Below, piece by piece: positions 16,020-23,591 of a stretch of 23,591 bases of DNA (positions are counted from its first letter, which is position 1; each line of letters starts with the position of its first letter). Below the pieces are notes generated by a model. That model searched no databases, was not told the DNA's origin, and worked only from the letters and a program-made list of their open reading frames with translations. The DNA is taken from positions 1-23,591 of the forward strand of contig JASFQI010000033.1 of NCBI GenBank assembly GCA_050115555.1, written 5' to 3'. The stretch is from JASFQI01 sp050115555 (GTDB lineage Bacteria > Desulfobacterota > DSM-4660 > Desulfatiglandales > HGW-15). A program made the position numbers and the translations under genes.

Positions 16020-16146
16020 AGGACCCTTCCCTCAACTCTTTTCATTTTGAATCTCTTTCTTTCGAAGGACGCTGTGGTCCGCCTGGAGACGTGAAGCGAT
16101 TTTCAGATCTGATAACAACATTGAGGAATGCACAGGAGGGGCGTGT
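16020..16146 (-). other. 127-base spacer between the KpsS-like gene and amidotransferase 2
   Basis: This is the second longest gap in the coupled run. I see no intrinsic terminator and no strong promoter. A nine-codon minus-strand ORF (16016-16045) has its TGA overlapping the ATG of the next gene (ATGA); it could be a coupling leader or chance. Confidence 0.3.
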
Positions 16147-17622
16147 TTATTTACTCCCCTTCACGTATGAACTTGCTTCATCTTCATGCGTTAGGCCCGG
16201 AGACACCTGGACGAGTCCCTCAAAGGCAATCTCGGCCAACTCTTCCTGCAACTCAGAACTGTTGTACGTTTTCTCAAAACCCGGGAACTCGAAAGAACAT
16301 GCCATTTGCGCCGCGTACAACGCCCTGCGCGATTGTTCAAAAACCGGGTCCCCCGGTTCCAGCGAGAGGAGTTCGTCGAGACCTTGCTTCGTGGACTCGT
16401 ATTCCTTGGCCAGCCGCACCGTAGGCAGCAAATTCACGGCCTGGTGCCTGCCAAAGGAAAGCACCGGCCGGCCGAATGCAACCGCCTCCGTGGCCGCCGT
16501 GCCCGTGATCGTCGCTGTCACAGTTGTGGCCCGAATCCACTCCCAGCTGCTGGTTTCGGGATGTGCCAGGACAACGTTCCCCATCTGCATGAGTTGCCGA
16601 TAGTACCTTCTGGAACGGACACCGAAAGAAAAAGGCTGTTCCTTGACCACAACAAGGGTGTCCGCAGGCGATGACTTTGAAATCCATGCAATCATTTCCA
16701 TGGAGTTGCTGAACTCAGGGGAAAGCGCCAAGAGGGCGATCTCAGGCTCCAAATGCAGGGGGACATACACAGCCCGCATACCACCCAAATTTTCCGGTTT
16801 GATACCGCAACTCAAAAGGAAACTGTAGTTTCGCGGACGGCGGAGGATCGTTGGCACCCATCCAAAAAGGGCATAGGAGTCTCTCTTTTGTGTGCCTCGG
16901 ATCAGGACCTTTCCCTCGTTGAAAATATTCCTCACCAAATCTTTTACCGCGCGGCTCCACGTGAACCGGGCGAGCGCGTGGTTGTACTTGGATCCCGCCT
17001 CCTGGGTGTACTCGACCCCTTGCGGTAAGGATTCAAGAGGTTTGTCCACATTCTCGCGCAATGCCTTTAAGAAATGGGAACTCGTAATGAAGGGGTCGTC
17101 GGACCAGAGAAAACGGCTGCCCAGTTTAACGGGTGCGGGCGTGAGATAGGAAGCTCCCTGCGATTCGGCCACGATCTGGAGTACCTCGTCCTTCTGGATC
17201 CCCACAATCAAATCCGGCCGGTACGTATCCATGATATGCTCGGCAAGAGCAAAGCGCCTGAGAATGTAGTTGAGCTTTCGTTCGTGTCCCCATTTAGCTC
17301 GGGCGACCATGGGATACCGGTCTGCGTTGAAGATGTAGCCGCGCCCCAGGGCCCGGTCGTAGGACAAAAGCATGGACAGGCGGATGCCGTACTTTTCCTC
17401 CACCGCAAGGCCGGAACGCACGGCATCGTTCAAAGGTACCTCCGGCTCAATCCCGGCAGGCACCATGTCCTTAGCGAGCTCCGGAGCCAGCCTTTGAATC
17501 AGGGCCGCCACGTCCTTGTCTCTGGGCATAAAGAGGACGGTGTTCCCCTGTCGAGCAATCCGCCGGCCCAGGCTGACAAAAAACCCCTTTTGCTGGCTGG
17601 CGATGGAAATCAGGACACGCAT
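16147..17622 (-). CDS. KpsS-like putative capsule/nonulosonate glycosyltransferase
   Basis: 491 aa, most like the capsule-synthesis (KpsS/KpsC-type, GT-B) proteins. Supporting blocks are VYVPLHLEPEIALL (285-298), a strand with VVVKEQP at about 324-330, and TGTAATEAVAFGRPVLSFG (373-391), where GTAATEA is the usual donor-site helix. No membrane segment is seen. Some relatives transfer Kdo or other acidic nine-carbon sugars, so it is the best candidate in the window for using the CMP-nonulosonates; this role is inferred. The start overlaps the sulfotransferase gene by 13 bases, and the ribosome site is weak. Full length, no disruption seen. Confidence 0.68.
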   Translation of the reverse strand: MRVLISIASQQKGFFVSLGRRIARQGNTVLFMPRDKDVAALIQRLAPELAKDMVPAGIEPEVPLNDAVRSGLAVEEKYGIRLSMLLSYDRALGRGYIFNADRYPMVARAKWGHERKLNYILRRFALAEHIMDTYRPDLIVGIQKDEVLQIVAESQGASYLTPAPVKLGSRFLWSDDPFITSSHFLKALRENVDKPLESLPQGVEYTQEAGSKYNHALARFTWSRAVKDLVRNIFNEGKVLIRGTQKRDSYALFGWVPTILRRPRNYSFLLSCGIKPENLGGMRAVYVPLHLEPEIALLALSPEFSNSMEMIAWISKSSPADTLVVVKEQPFSFGVRSRRYYRQLMQMGNVVLAHPETSSWEWIRATTVTATITGTAATEAVAFGRPVLSFGRHQAVNLLPTVRLAKEYESTKQGLDELLSLEPGDPVFEQSRRALYAAQMACSFEFPGFEKTYNSSELQEELAEIAFEGLVQVSPGLTHEDEASSYVKGSK

Positions 17623-18563
17623 GGATCGTCGCTTTCAACAGGCATCTGTTTCGCCGGCCCGTACCCGTATCTCTCCAATAAACCGGAGAGATGCTTCCTC
17701 ACCAATTCGATCTCATCCTGCTCCAACACCTGGAGAGGGCGCTCCAGGACACTTGAATCGACTCCGTGAGTCGCCTGAAAGGAAGACAAACCGTGCCATG
17801 ACTTGCCCTCAAGCGTCGGCTGAAGCAGGTTCTCCGTAAAGGGGACACCCAGGTGGGATGCCACCCTCTTCATCACGGTACGCGGGCTTGCCAGCAGGTC
17901 TTCATACAAGAGAAAGATCGTGTCTTCACCCAGGATGTCCTCGCGCGCGTCCCAGAAGAAAACGTAATCTCGCAAGGCCTCCCCGAAGTTGAAGGGGTTG
18001 AGGAGCTTGCTCCCGCGTAATTGTCGCGATTTTTTCAGGGAGTCCAGGGCGTAAAACGGGTTTCGCAAGACAAACACGAATCGCGCCTTATCAAGGAAAC
18101 GGCGGCCTCCGAGAATACTCATGCCGTAATCCGCGCTTTTAATCAGGACGTGATCCGCGTTGGAATAGTCATGATCGGATGCCGAAGCGTATGCGTCCAC
18201 GAGAACATGCCAGACCTCCTGAACGGTGGCGCAGTTTCGAAGAGGTTTCAGACCCGCCCGAAAGCTTTCAGTGTTGAACCCGAGATCCACCTCGAACTCA
18301 AGGAAGGAAGCCGCTTGCTGATAGCGCCCCTCGATCCAGGGCAGCAGGTCCCTTTCGATCATTCCATCGGTAATATCCGCCGGGCTGTACGCTCTGAACA
18401 GATCAAGAAACAGGTCTTCCCGGCCCACAGCGGCATATCGGTAGGCATGCTCCCAAAAGAACGCCTCGTCGTTCATATCGATCATACCCGGCTGGGTATC
18501 GAAAAGACGATTCAGAAGTGTGGTTCCAGACCGCTTGGGGCCACTCACGATGCAGGTCATCAT
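17610..18563 (-). CDS. Sulfotransferase family protein
   Basis: 317 aa with a PAPS-dependent sulfotransferase layout: the 5'-phosphosulfate loop SGPKRSGTTLLNRLFD (7-22) at the very N-terminus and the 3'-phosphate segment VLRNPFYALDSLKKSR (165-180) in the middle. The RNP form in place of RDP is a common variant. It would move sulfate from PAPS to a sugar hydroxyl or amine. Two Met codons open the frame (18563 and 18560). It overlaps the KpsS-like gene by 13 bases and follows the ABC exporter by 54 bases, so it probably acts on the same glycan. The target position is unknown. Confidence 0.75.
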   Translation of the reverse strand: MMTCIVSGPKRSGTTLLNRLFDTQPGMIDMNDEAFFWEHAYRYAAVGREDLFLDLFRAYSPADITDGMIERDLLPWIEGRYQQAASFLEFEVDLGFNTESFRAGLKPLRNCATVQEVWHVLVDAYASASDHDYSNADHVLIKSADYGMSILGGRRFLDKARFVFVLRNPFYALDSLKKSRQLRGSKLLNPFNFGEALRDYVFFWDAREDILGEDTIFLLYEDLLASPRTVMKRVASHLGVPFTENLLQPTLEGKSWHGLSSFQATHGVDSSVLERPLQVLEQDEIELVRKHLSGLLERYGYGPAKQMPVESDDPCVS

Positions 18564-18617
18564 GTCGGGAGCTTCAACCCCGTTCGTTTCCCAGCTTTTC
18601 GATGATGGTCGATTTCG

Positions 18618-20444
18618 CTATCCCGTCGTCGCATTGGCCGTACCCGTCTGAAGAGACGAAATCCTCGAATACCACTCTGCGCTATGCATGAGACGCTCAT
18701 GGGGCCCAACCTCCTGCACCTTGCCCCTGTCAAGAACCACGATGATATCCGATTCACGAATCGTGGACAGCCGGTGAGCGATGGCCACAATGGTCATCCC
18801 TTCTTTGTCCCGCAGATCTCGAATGGTGGCTTGAATTTCCATTTCCTTTTCCGAATCCAGGGCACTCGTGGCCTCATCCAGGACAAGGATGGGGGCTCCT
18901 TGCAACAAAGCTCGGGCAAGGGACAATCTCTGCTTCTGTCCTCCGGAGAGGCGGGTTCCCCGCTCGCCCAGCACGGTATCCCACTCCTGGGGCAACGCGG
19001 CAACGAATTCAGAAACCATCGCTCGATCCATTGCCCCTCGAATCTCGTCATCCGTGGCTTCCGGCCGGGCGAATGCCAGGTTGTTTTTCACCGTGTCATT
19101 GAAAACGAATGCCTCTTGGGATACGAAGGCGATGCTCCGCCGAATGGAACTCAGATCGTACTCGGCCAGTGGAACCCCATCCATGAGAACCCGGCCGTCC
19201 TGGGGGACTCGGAGGCCAGCGATGACATCGACGAGGGTGGTCTTCCCTGCCCCGGACGGTCCTACCAAAGCGGTCATCTTTCCGGAAGGAATCTGGAAAT
19301 CCACCCGTTCCAGGGCAGGGGACGTTTGACCGGGGTAGGTGAACGTCACTTTTTCAAAGCGAATGCCTTCCTGAAGCCCCTTGAATTGAAGGTTACTGCC
19401 TCTTTCCTCCTGGACCTCGCCCATCTCTCGAATGTTCTTCAATACCGCCGCAATGCTTGCAGATGTGGCGAGATAGGTCTGCCTGGATCGTAATACTTCC
19501 TTACTGAGAGGCAGGAGCCTCAGAAGAATGAGTGTGAAAAGCCCCACCTTGGCGAGTGAAAGGGAAAAAACCTCGATTGAGAAATAAAGGATCATAAGCC
19601 CACCAACGACTACAACCGGCTCAAGAATGAGATCGATACGGGCGTTGAGCTTAGCCAACCAGTAGTTATGATCCCGCACCTTGGCCGAGTCTTCCTCAAC
19701 GTGCACGATCTCCCGTTCCTCGGTGGCTGTGAGCTTGATCAGCCGAAAAGCTGAGAGCCTTTCGATTAAATCAAAAGAAAAGGCCTGATTCACGTTCGTT
19801 GTCTGACGGCTCAGTCGCCGAGTGTGGCGCACGTGAAAGTTCACGATCAAACCGGCACCACCCAATATAAAAACGGCAAGGATGGTCATAGGGATGGAAA
19901 TCCACATGAGAACAATCAAATAACCAAAAACGACTACAGCATTCGCTATCAGCGCAAACAGACTTTGCAGATTGCCTGCTGCCCTTTGGCCTTCTATTGT
20001 GACCAAGTTGACTAAGTAACCGCTCTTAAAGGTATCTAATGCACTGTAGGCAGCGCTCATACACCGCTTGAAAAGATTGGTTCGAATGTGATGGACCACC
20101 TCTTGAGACAACCAAGCCGTGTAGCTCTGCCTCAGATAAACGACCACCACGCGGGACATGATCATAAAAAGCAGGACAAGGATGAGGCCGATGAGGGTAA
20201 CCTGAAGTTCGAAAATATCGAAGACGGTGACTAGGGTCTGCCAAAGTCTCGACTGCTCAGTCAATGCGGCTATGTCACCACCGATCTCCACATACTCCAA
20301 GAGCGGGAGAAACATGGCCATACCGAAACCTTCGAGGATCCCAGCCGATAGAGTTAAAAGAAAGAAGAGTTCAATGCGCCTGAGAGTAAGGCCTAACACT
20401 CGGGCGGAGTTTCTTTTCTCTTGGAGTGAGCGAGGGAAATACAT
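18618..20444 (-). CDS. ABC exporter, fused membrane and ATPase domains (MsbA/PglK type)
   Basis: 608 aa half-transporter that should act as a dimer. Six hydrophobic segments lie at about 25-55, 80-105, 162-182, 185-203, 272-292 and 298-315. The ATPase domain (about 360-600) has Walker A GPSGAGKT (395-402), signature LSGGQ (499-503), Walker B ILVLDE (519-524) and the switch His in AHRLS (557). Relatives flip lipid A or lipid-linked oligosaccharides, so it may move the lipid-linked glycan of this locus across the inner membrane. It is the first gene after the AT-rich 152-base gap and may begin a new transcription unit. The ribosome site is weak. Confidence 0.85.
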   Translation of the reverse strand: MYFPRSLQEKRNSARVLGLTLRRIELFFLLTLSAGILEGFGMAMFLPLLEYVEIGGDIAALTEQSRLWQTLVTVFDIFELQVTLIGLILVLLFMIMSRVVVVYLRQSYTAWLSQEVVHHIRTNLFKRCMSAAYSALDTFKSGYLVNLVTIEGQRAAGNLQSLFALIANAVVVFGYLIVLMWISIPMTILAVFILGGAGLIVNFHVRHTRRLSRQTTNVNQAFSFDLIERLSAFRLIKLTATEEREIVHVEEDSAKVRDHNYWLAKLNARIDLILEPVVVVGGLMILYFSIEVFSLSLAKVGLFTLILLRLLPLSKEVLRSRQTYLATSASIAAVLKNIREMGEVQEERGSNLQFKGLQEGIRFEKVTFTYPGQTSPALERVDFQIPSGKMTALVGPSGAGKTTLVDVIAGLRVPQDGRVLMDGVPLAEYDLSSIRRSIAFVSQEAFVFNDTVKNNLAFARPEATDDEIRGAMDRAMVSEFVAALPQEWDTVLGERGTRLSGGQKQRLSLARALLQGAPILVLDEATSALDSEKEMEIQATIRDLRDKEGMTIVAIAHRLSTIRESDIIVVLDRGKVQEVGPHERLMHSAEWYSRISSLQTGTANATTG

Positions 20445-20596
20445 GTGCCTAAGGAAGGACCGTATGCACGATCACGACGTGATACGAAGATATCAGAGGA
20501 GAAAAAAGGAGATTAATATATTTGAATAGATATCTTTTATAATTTCCTATAATGATAATCCTATAATGATGTTTCATCCCTCAAAAAATCAATTTC
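20445..20596. promoter_or_regulatory. AT-rich gap, possible promoter/operator region
   Basis: The longest gap within the minus-strand run. It has a tandem 14-base repeat (TCCTATAATGATRW-like copies at 20545-20558 and 20559-20572), so two exact TATAAT boxes on the plus strand (20548-20553, 20562-20567). A perfect 6+1+6 palindrome, ATCACGACGTGAT, lies at 20471-20483 in what would be the leader of the ABC gene. No well-spaced -35/-10 pair was found for the minus strand, and no intrinsic terminator for the gene ending at 20597. A regulatory role is likely from position and composition but unproven. Confidence 0.35.
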
Positions 20597-21691
20597 TTAT
20601 TTTACAATATATTCCCAGGAAAGTGGCGTTCCGTACGTGAGGTCGCAACCAGCATGGCTTTTGAGCACCTTCTCAAGGTGCTTCGGTGCCAGTCCAAAGC
20701 CCGGTCGAATGGACCGCACGTTCTTTGATGTGAAGGCCTCACCTTTTTTCACATCCTCGACCACATAAAGGGACCGCCTGAACTGAAGGCTCCCAGCCTC
20801 CGCGTCTGTGTGCCCGAAGTGCACCTTCCCCAGAGACTCGTAGGCCGTGCGGCAGGCATCCACCATGCTCTTCAGCTCTTCCGGCTCCAGCGAAAAAACG
20901 GCATCCGGTCCGCCCTCATTGCGGGACAGGGTGAAGTGCTTCTCGACTGCACATGCTCCCAGGGCAACCGCTGCCACGGGCACGGCTATTCCGAGAGTAT
21001 GATCCGAGAGGCCTACTGGCACGGCAAAGGCTTCGGCCAGGTGGGCGATGGTGCGGAGGTTATATTCCTCGGCTGGGGCGGGATAGCCGCTCACGCAATG
21101 CAGGAGAAGCAATTCCTTGCACCCTGCCTCCCTGGCTGCGTTCACTGCCTCCTGAATCTCCCCCAAGTCTGCCATGCCGGTGGAAAGAATCAGCGGTTTC
21201 GCCGTGCGAGCACAGTGCCTGATCAGAGGCAGGTCCACGATTTCAAAGGATGCGATCTTGTAGGCCGGAGCGGAAAGCCCTTCCAGAAAGTTCACAGAGG
21301 TCTCGTCGAAGACCGAACTGAAAACGGCGAGCCCCAGCTCCTTCCCCCGCACAAAAATACGCTCCTGCCAGTCCCACGGCGTATGGGCCTCCTGATACAG
21401 CTCATAGAGACTTCGTCCCTTCCACAATCCTTCCTGGATGGTAAATCCAGATCCGTCGTGGTCGATCGTGATGGTATCCGGGGTGTAGGTCTGGATCTTG
21501 ACAGCATCGGCCCCCGAGTCCTTAGCCGCTTCCAGCAATTCGAGGGCTCGTTCCAGGCTGCCCCTATGGTTCCCTGACATCTCCGCAATGATGTACGGCG
21601 GCTCAACCGACGCGATTTTCCTGCCGTCGATTCCGACGATGTGGGAGAATCCAGTACCCCCCTTTGCTCGTTCGTCAGCACGCCCGGACAT
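20597..21691 (-). CDS. pseI: PseI-type pseudaminic acid synthase (NeuB family)
   Basis: NeuB-family synthase with a C-terminal SAF domain. The sequences IIAEMSGNHRGSLERALE, KIQTYTPDT and GRSLYELYQEAHTPWDWQ are marks of PseI, which joins phosphoenolpyruvate to the 6-deoxy-altrose derivative released by PseG. The frame is open to 21805, but that would overlap the PseG-GNAT gene by 131 bases. The ATG at 21691 cuts the overlap to 17 bases; the ATG at 21706 is the other option. Neither has an ideal ribosome site; a small hairpin (21693-21707) sits between AAG and the 21691 ATG. It is clearly different from LegI at 13129. Confidence 0.86.
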   Translation of the reverse strand: MSGRADERAKGGTGFSHIVGIDGRKIASVEPPYIIAEMSGNHRGSLERALELLEAAKDSGADAVKIQTYTPDTITIDHDGSGFTIQEGLWKGRSLYELYQEAHTPWDWQERIFVRGKELGLAVFSSVFDETSVNFLEGLSAPAYKIASFEIVDLPLIRHCARTAKPLILSTGMADLGEIQEAVNAAREAGCKELLLLHCVSGYPAPAEEYNLRTIAHLAEAFAVPVGLSDHTLGIAVPVAAVALGACAVEKHFTLSRNEGGPDAVFSLEPEELKSMVDACRTAYESLGKVHFGHTDAEAGSLQFRRSLYVVEDVKKGEAFTSKNVRSIRPGFGLAPKHLEKVLKSHAGCDLTYGTPLSWEYIVK

Positions 21692-23180
21692 AGATGGTTT
21701 CACCATCCTTTTCGTATCCTGCAGCGGAAAACATTCGGAGGGAGACCTCATTTCCCGGGAGAATCTCTGCGTGCAGGGTTTCGTGCGGCCAAAATCCATT
21801 GGCAAACTCTAGTGCCGCACTCCCGATTCCCCGCCCCCAGAGCATCGGGGCCACAACAATGGTAACCTCCTGAGCCCCATTCTTCAGCCGATCCAAGCGG
21901 AATATGCCGGCATCGCGGCCCTCATGCAGGATCATAAGCATCTCACAGTCCGCATCTGCCATTTTCCGTTCGAACCACGCCTCGTGCTCAACCCTGGTGG
22001 GCGGTTCAGGGTTGCGAGCGAATCTCCTGGTCTCCGGGTGTGTCTGCCATTCGAACATGATCTCCATGTCTTCGGCACGGGCCAATCGCATCGAGACCGA
22101 CTTCCCGTCCCTTGCCTTGGTCGGGGAGTGTACCGCCAGCGCCACCCGAGTGGCTCCCAGCCCGTCACACATCTTTGTCGCAGCCCGTGATATGGCCTGG
22201 TATCGTTCACGATCCTCGGCAAGAGATGCTACAGCCCGTGCAACCACCTGCACCGCCACTTTGTCCGCAGGACCTAGGGATACGGCCGCTCCTGCGGCCT
22301 CCAGAGCTTCGGCATTCCCTTGCTGATTGTCTGCAGCGACCATAAAAAGTGTCGGGAGCCCCAGGCAGCAACACTCCCAAGATGTCGTTCCGGCTGCGCC
22401 CAGCGCAAGATCCGCTTTGGCCATGAGTGCAGACATATCATTCACGTAATTGAAGAGGCGCAGCTTCTCGTTTTGGCGCGCCAAGGAGGCCACACGCTCG
22501 TAAGCCGGAGCCGTGGGGCTCAAGACTACATCGACATTCGCACTCGCACCGGATTCGAGAACTCCCTGAACAGCATGGGCTGTCACGCCGGAAGGATCCG
22601 TCAGGCCGAAACTGACCAGTATTCGGTCAATGGTCGTCTTCTGTCCCCTTCGGGCCAATACTTCGACCCTCCTCATTGCGAACTCCTCACGCAGGAGGGT
22701 ATATTCGGGGCCGAGAAGAAGCTGGCATTCATGTGGCACCAACCCTTGGTACGATTCCCCTGCCCGCCCGGGAGTGGTATCCAGGAGCAAATCGCACTCA
22801 TGGGAACGGTCCGCCAAATCGTCAACGACTAGAATCGCCTTGGCCCAACCCCGGCAAGACGACTCGAACGCTGCATCCAGGCCATAATGGTCCATCACCA
22901 GGAGTTCGGCACCCTCTGGAAAAAGCGCACCCAGATCCTCTGCCAACGCGTTCTCATGCGATATCACGATTTCGAAGTTAGAGCGCTTCAATGCTGGCAC
23001 CACACGTACGGCCTCCGAATTGACGGCAAATATGCAGTACCAACCCGAAACTGCCAGCCTTTTGGCCAGAGTCAGGCAGCGCATGATGTGACCACCCCCC
23101 ACAGCCGATCCCGCATTGCAGCGAAAAACCGCCCGCCCTGAGGAGCTGTCATGATATGGGGAAGAGGAAGAACGCTTCAA
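21675..23180 (-). CDS. PseG-PseH-like fusion: sugar-nucleotide hydrolase plus GNAT acetyltransferase
   Basis: A two-domain 501-aa protein. Residues 15-350 are PseG/SpsG-like (GT-B fold), with GGGHIMRCLTLA containing the likely catalytic His31 and GAAGTTSWECCCLGLP as the nucleotide-site block. Residues 362-501 are a GNAT acetyltransferase with the acetyl-CoA loop GRGIGSAAL (449-457), as in PseH. The fusion would acetylate the 4-amino sugar nucleotide and then remove UDP, giving the substrate of PseI encoded next. The only usable start near the domain edge is TTG at 23178-23180; no good ribosome site is visible, so the exact N-terminus is uncertain. Stop-to-start overlap with PseI supports coupling. 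Confidence 0.83.
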   Translation of the reverse strand: MKRSSSSPYHDSSSGRAVFRCNAGSAVGGGHIMRCLTLAKRLAVSGWYCIFAVNSEAVRVVPALKRSNFEIVISHENALAEDLGALFPEGAELLVMDHYGLDAAFESSCRGWAKAILVVDDLADRSHECDLLLDTTPGRAGESYQGLVPHECQLLLGPEYTLLREEFAMRRVEVLARRGQKTTIDRILVSFGLTDPSGVTAHAVQGVLESGASANVDVVLSPTAPAYERVASLARQNEKLRLFNYVNDMSALMAKADLALGAAGTTSWECCCLGLPTLFMVAADNQQGNAEALEAAGAAVSLGPADKVAVQVVARAVASLAEDRERYQAISRAATKMCDGLGATRVALAVHSPTKARDGKSVSMRLARAEDMEIMFEWQTHPETRRFARNPEPPTRVEHEAWFERKMADADCEMLMILHEGRDAGIFRLDRLKNGAQEVTIVVAPMLWGRGIGSAALEFANGFWPHETLHAEILPGNEVSLRMFSAAGYEKDGETIYVRAC

Positions 23181-23210
23181 AGAAAGGCTTACAACTTAGA
23201 TGAAATCCTA

Positions 23211-23591
23211 TCACGGTATAGGCTTCTGCTGAACATTCCCATTGATGGTCGCCAGCCATGGCGATCTGCGAAGCTCCCTTTCGATATCCGATGTGGTGAA
23301 GAACATATTGCGACCCGCCAAGTGGTAAAAAAGGGCTTGCACAAACAGGTAGTCCTCTTCCACATCTACACAGTGCCGAATGTAGGACAGGTCTTTCTCG
23401 CTTCTGATTCCCTTCAGCTTGAATTTTTCCGGATTCGTTCTCATGTAGTAGGTGACGTGTTCCCGATCCTCTGGTCGAGACCCTTCCTGATACGCCTTTT
23501 CCAGGGCCTGAAAGGAAAAGACTTCCGTATCGGTTCCGCGCGGGAAGGTTCTATCCAGCACGTTGCTGGCGTAATCCACTTTCTCTTCTAG
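23211..23591 (-). CDS. SpsF/PseF-like cytidylyltransferase, 5' end cut by the window edge
   Basis: The C-terminal 126 codons of a gene that runs off the right edge; the frame is open to the last base and the apparent GTG start at 23579 is internal. The sequence ASNVLDRTFPRGTDTEVFSF, then REHVTYYM and a CVDVEEDYLFV block, matches the C-terminal part of SpsF-type cytidylyltransferases, which lie beside PseI- and PseG-like genes in spsE-spsF-spsG of Bacillus. It probably activates the pseudaminic-type sugar as CMP derivative. The catalytic N-terminal loop is outside the window, so this rests on the C-terminal match and its neighbours. The gap to the next gene is 30 bases. Confidence 0.75.
   Translation of the reverse strand, partial: LEEKVDYASNVLDRTFPRGTDTEVFSFQALEKAYQEGSRPEDREHVTYYMRTNPEKFKLKGIRSEKDLSYIRHCVDVEEDYLFVQALFYHLAGRNMFFTTSDIERELRRSPWLATINGNVQQKPIP

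Noticed and set aside
14898..16094. 398-aa plus-strand open frame opposite amidotransferase 2
   Set aside because: The opposite strand encodes a protein with zinc Cys pairs and a PP-loop; the plus-strand frame has no motif and runs through the intergenic gap.
20597..21805. 402-aa form of the PseI synthase starting at 21805
   Set aside because: It would overlap the PseG-GNAT coding region by 131 bases, and the extra N-terminal residues do not resemble the family.

Overview
The window looks like a chromosomal surface-glycan island from a Gram-negative bacterium. GC-rich codon use, the KpsS-like protein, the MsbA/PglK-type ABC exporter and the style of the insertion sequence suggest a proteobacterium, perhaps of the delta/Desulfobacterota group. 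That taxonomic guess is weak because no rRNA or other marker gene is present.

Layout, left to right. (1) Positions 1-954 hold an AT-rich gene of unknown function on the minus strand, with a clear intrinsic terminator right after its stop. (2) About 1014-2558 is one insertion sequence with an intact DDE transposase on the plus strand, imperfect terminal repeats and a long hairpin that buries the transposase start codon. (3) From 2744 to the right edge every gene is on the minus strand, so transcription runs right to left.

In transcription order the glycan genes are: a truncated SpsF/PseF-like cytidylyltransferase (right edge), a PseG-GNAT fusion, a PseI-type synthase, a 152-base AT-rich gap, an ABC exporter, a sulfotransferase-like protein, a KpsS-like putative glycosyltransferase, an N-acetyl-sugar amidotransferase, LegF, LegI, LegG, LegH, a HisF-like and a HisH-like protein, a second N-acetyl-sugar amidotransferase, PtmE, LegB, LegC, an asparagine-synthase-like protein and a PIG-L deacetylase. 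Many junctions overlap by 1-35 bases, as in a translationally coupled operon.

How the genes work together. PtmE-LegB-LegC-LegH-LegG-LegI-LegF is an almost complete GDP-linked route to CMP-legionaminic acid or a close isomer. The HisH/HisF pair with two WbpG/PseA-type amidotransferases points to conversion of an N-acetyl to an acetamidino group, using ammonia from glutamine. The genes at the right edge (SpsF-like, PseG-GNAT, PseI) form part of a second, pseudaminic-acid-type route that continues outside the window. The KpsS-like protein, sulfotransferase and ABC exporter are candidates for attaching, sulfating and exporting the glycan. The deacetylase and asparagine-synthase-like genes at the operon end are candidate tailoring enzymes of unknown substrate. 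Most individual families are known. The less usual points are the combination, a HisF-like subunit that keeps the ammonia-gate residues but has Asp-to-Glu at the usual catalytic position, and the paired deacetylase/ATP-dependent amide-former. No CRISPR array, tRNA or rRNA was seen, and no gene-free stretch exceeds 300 bases.
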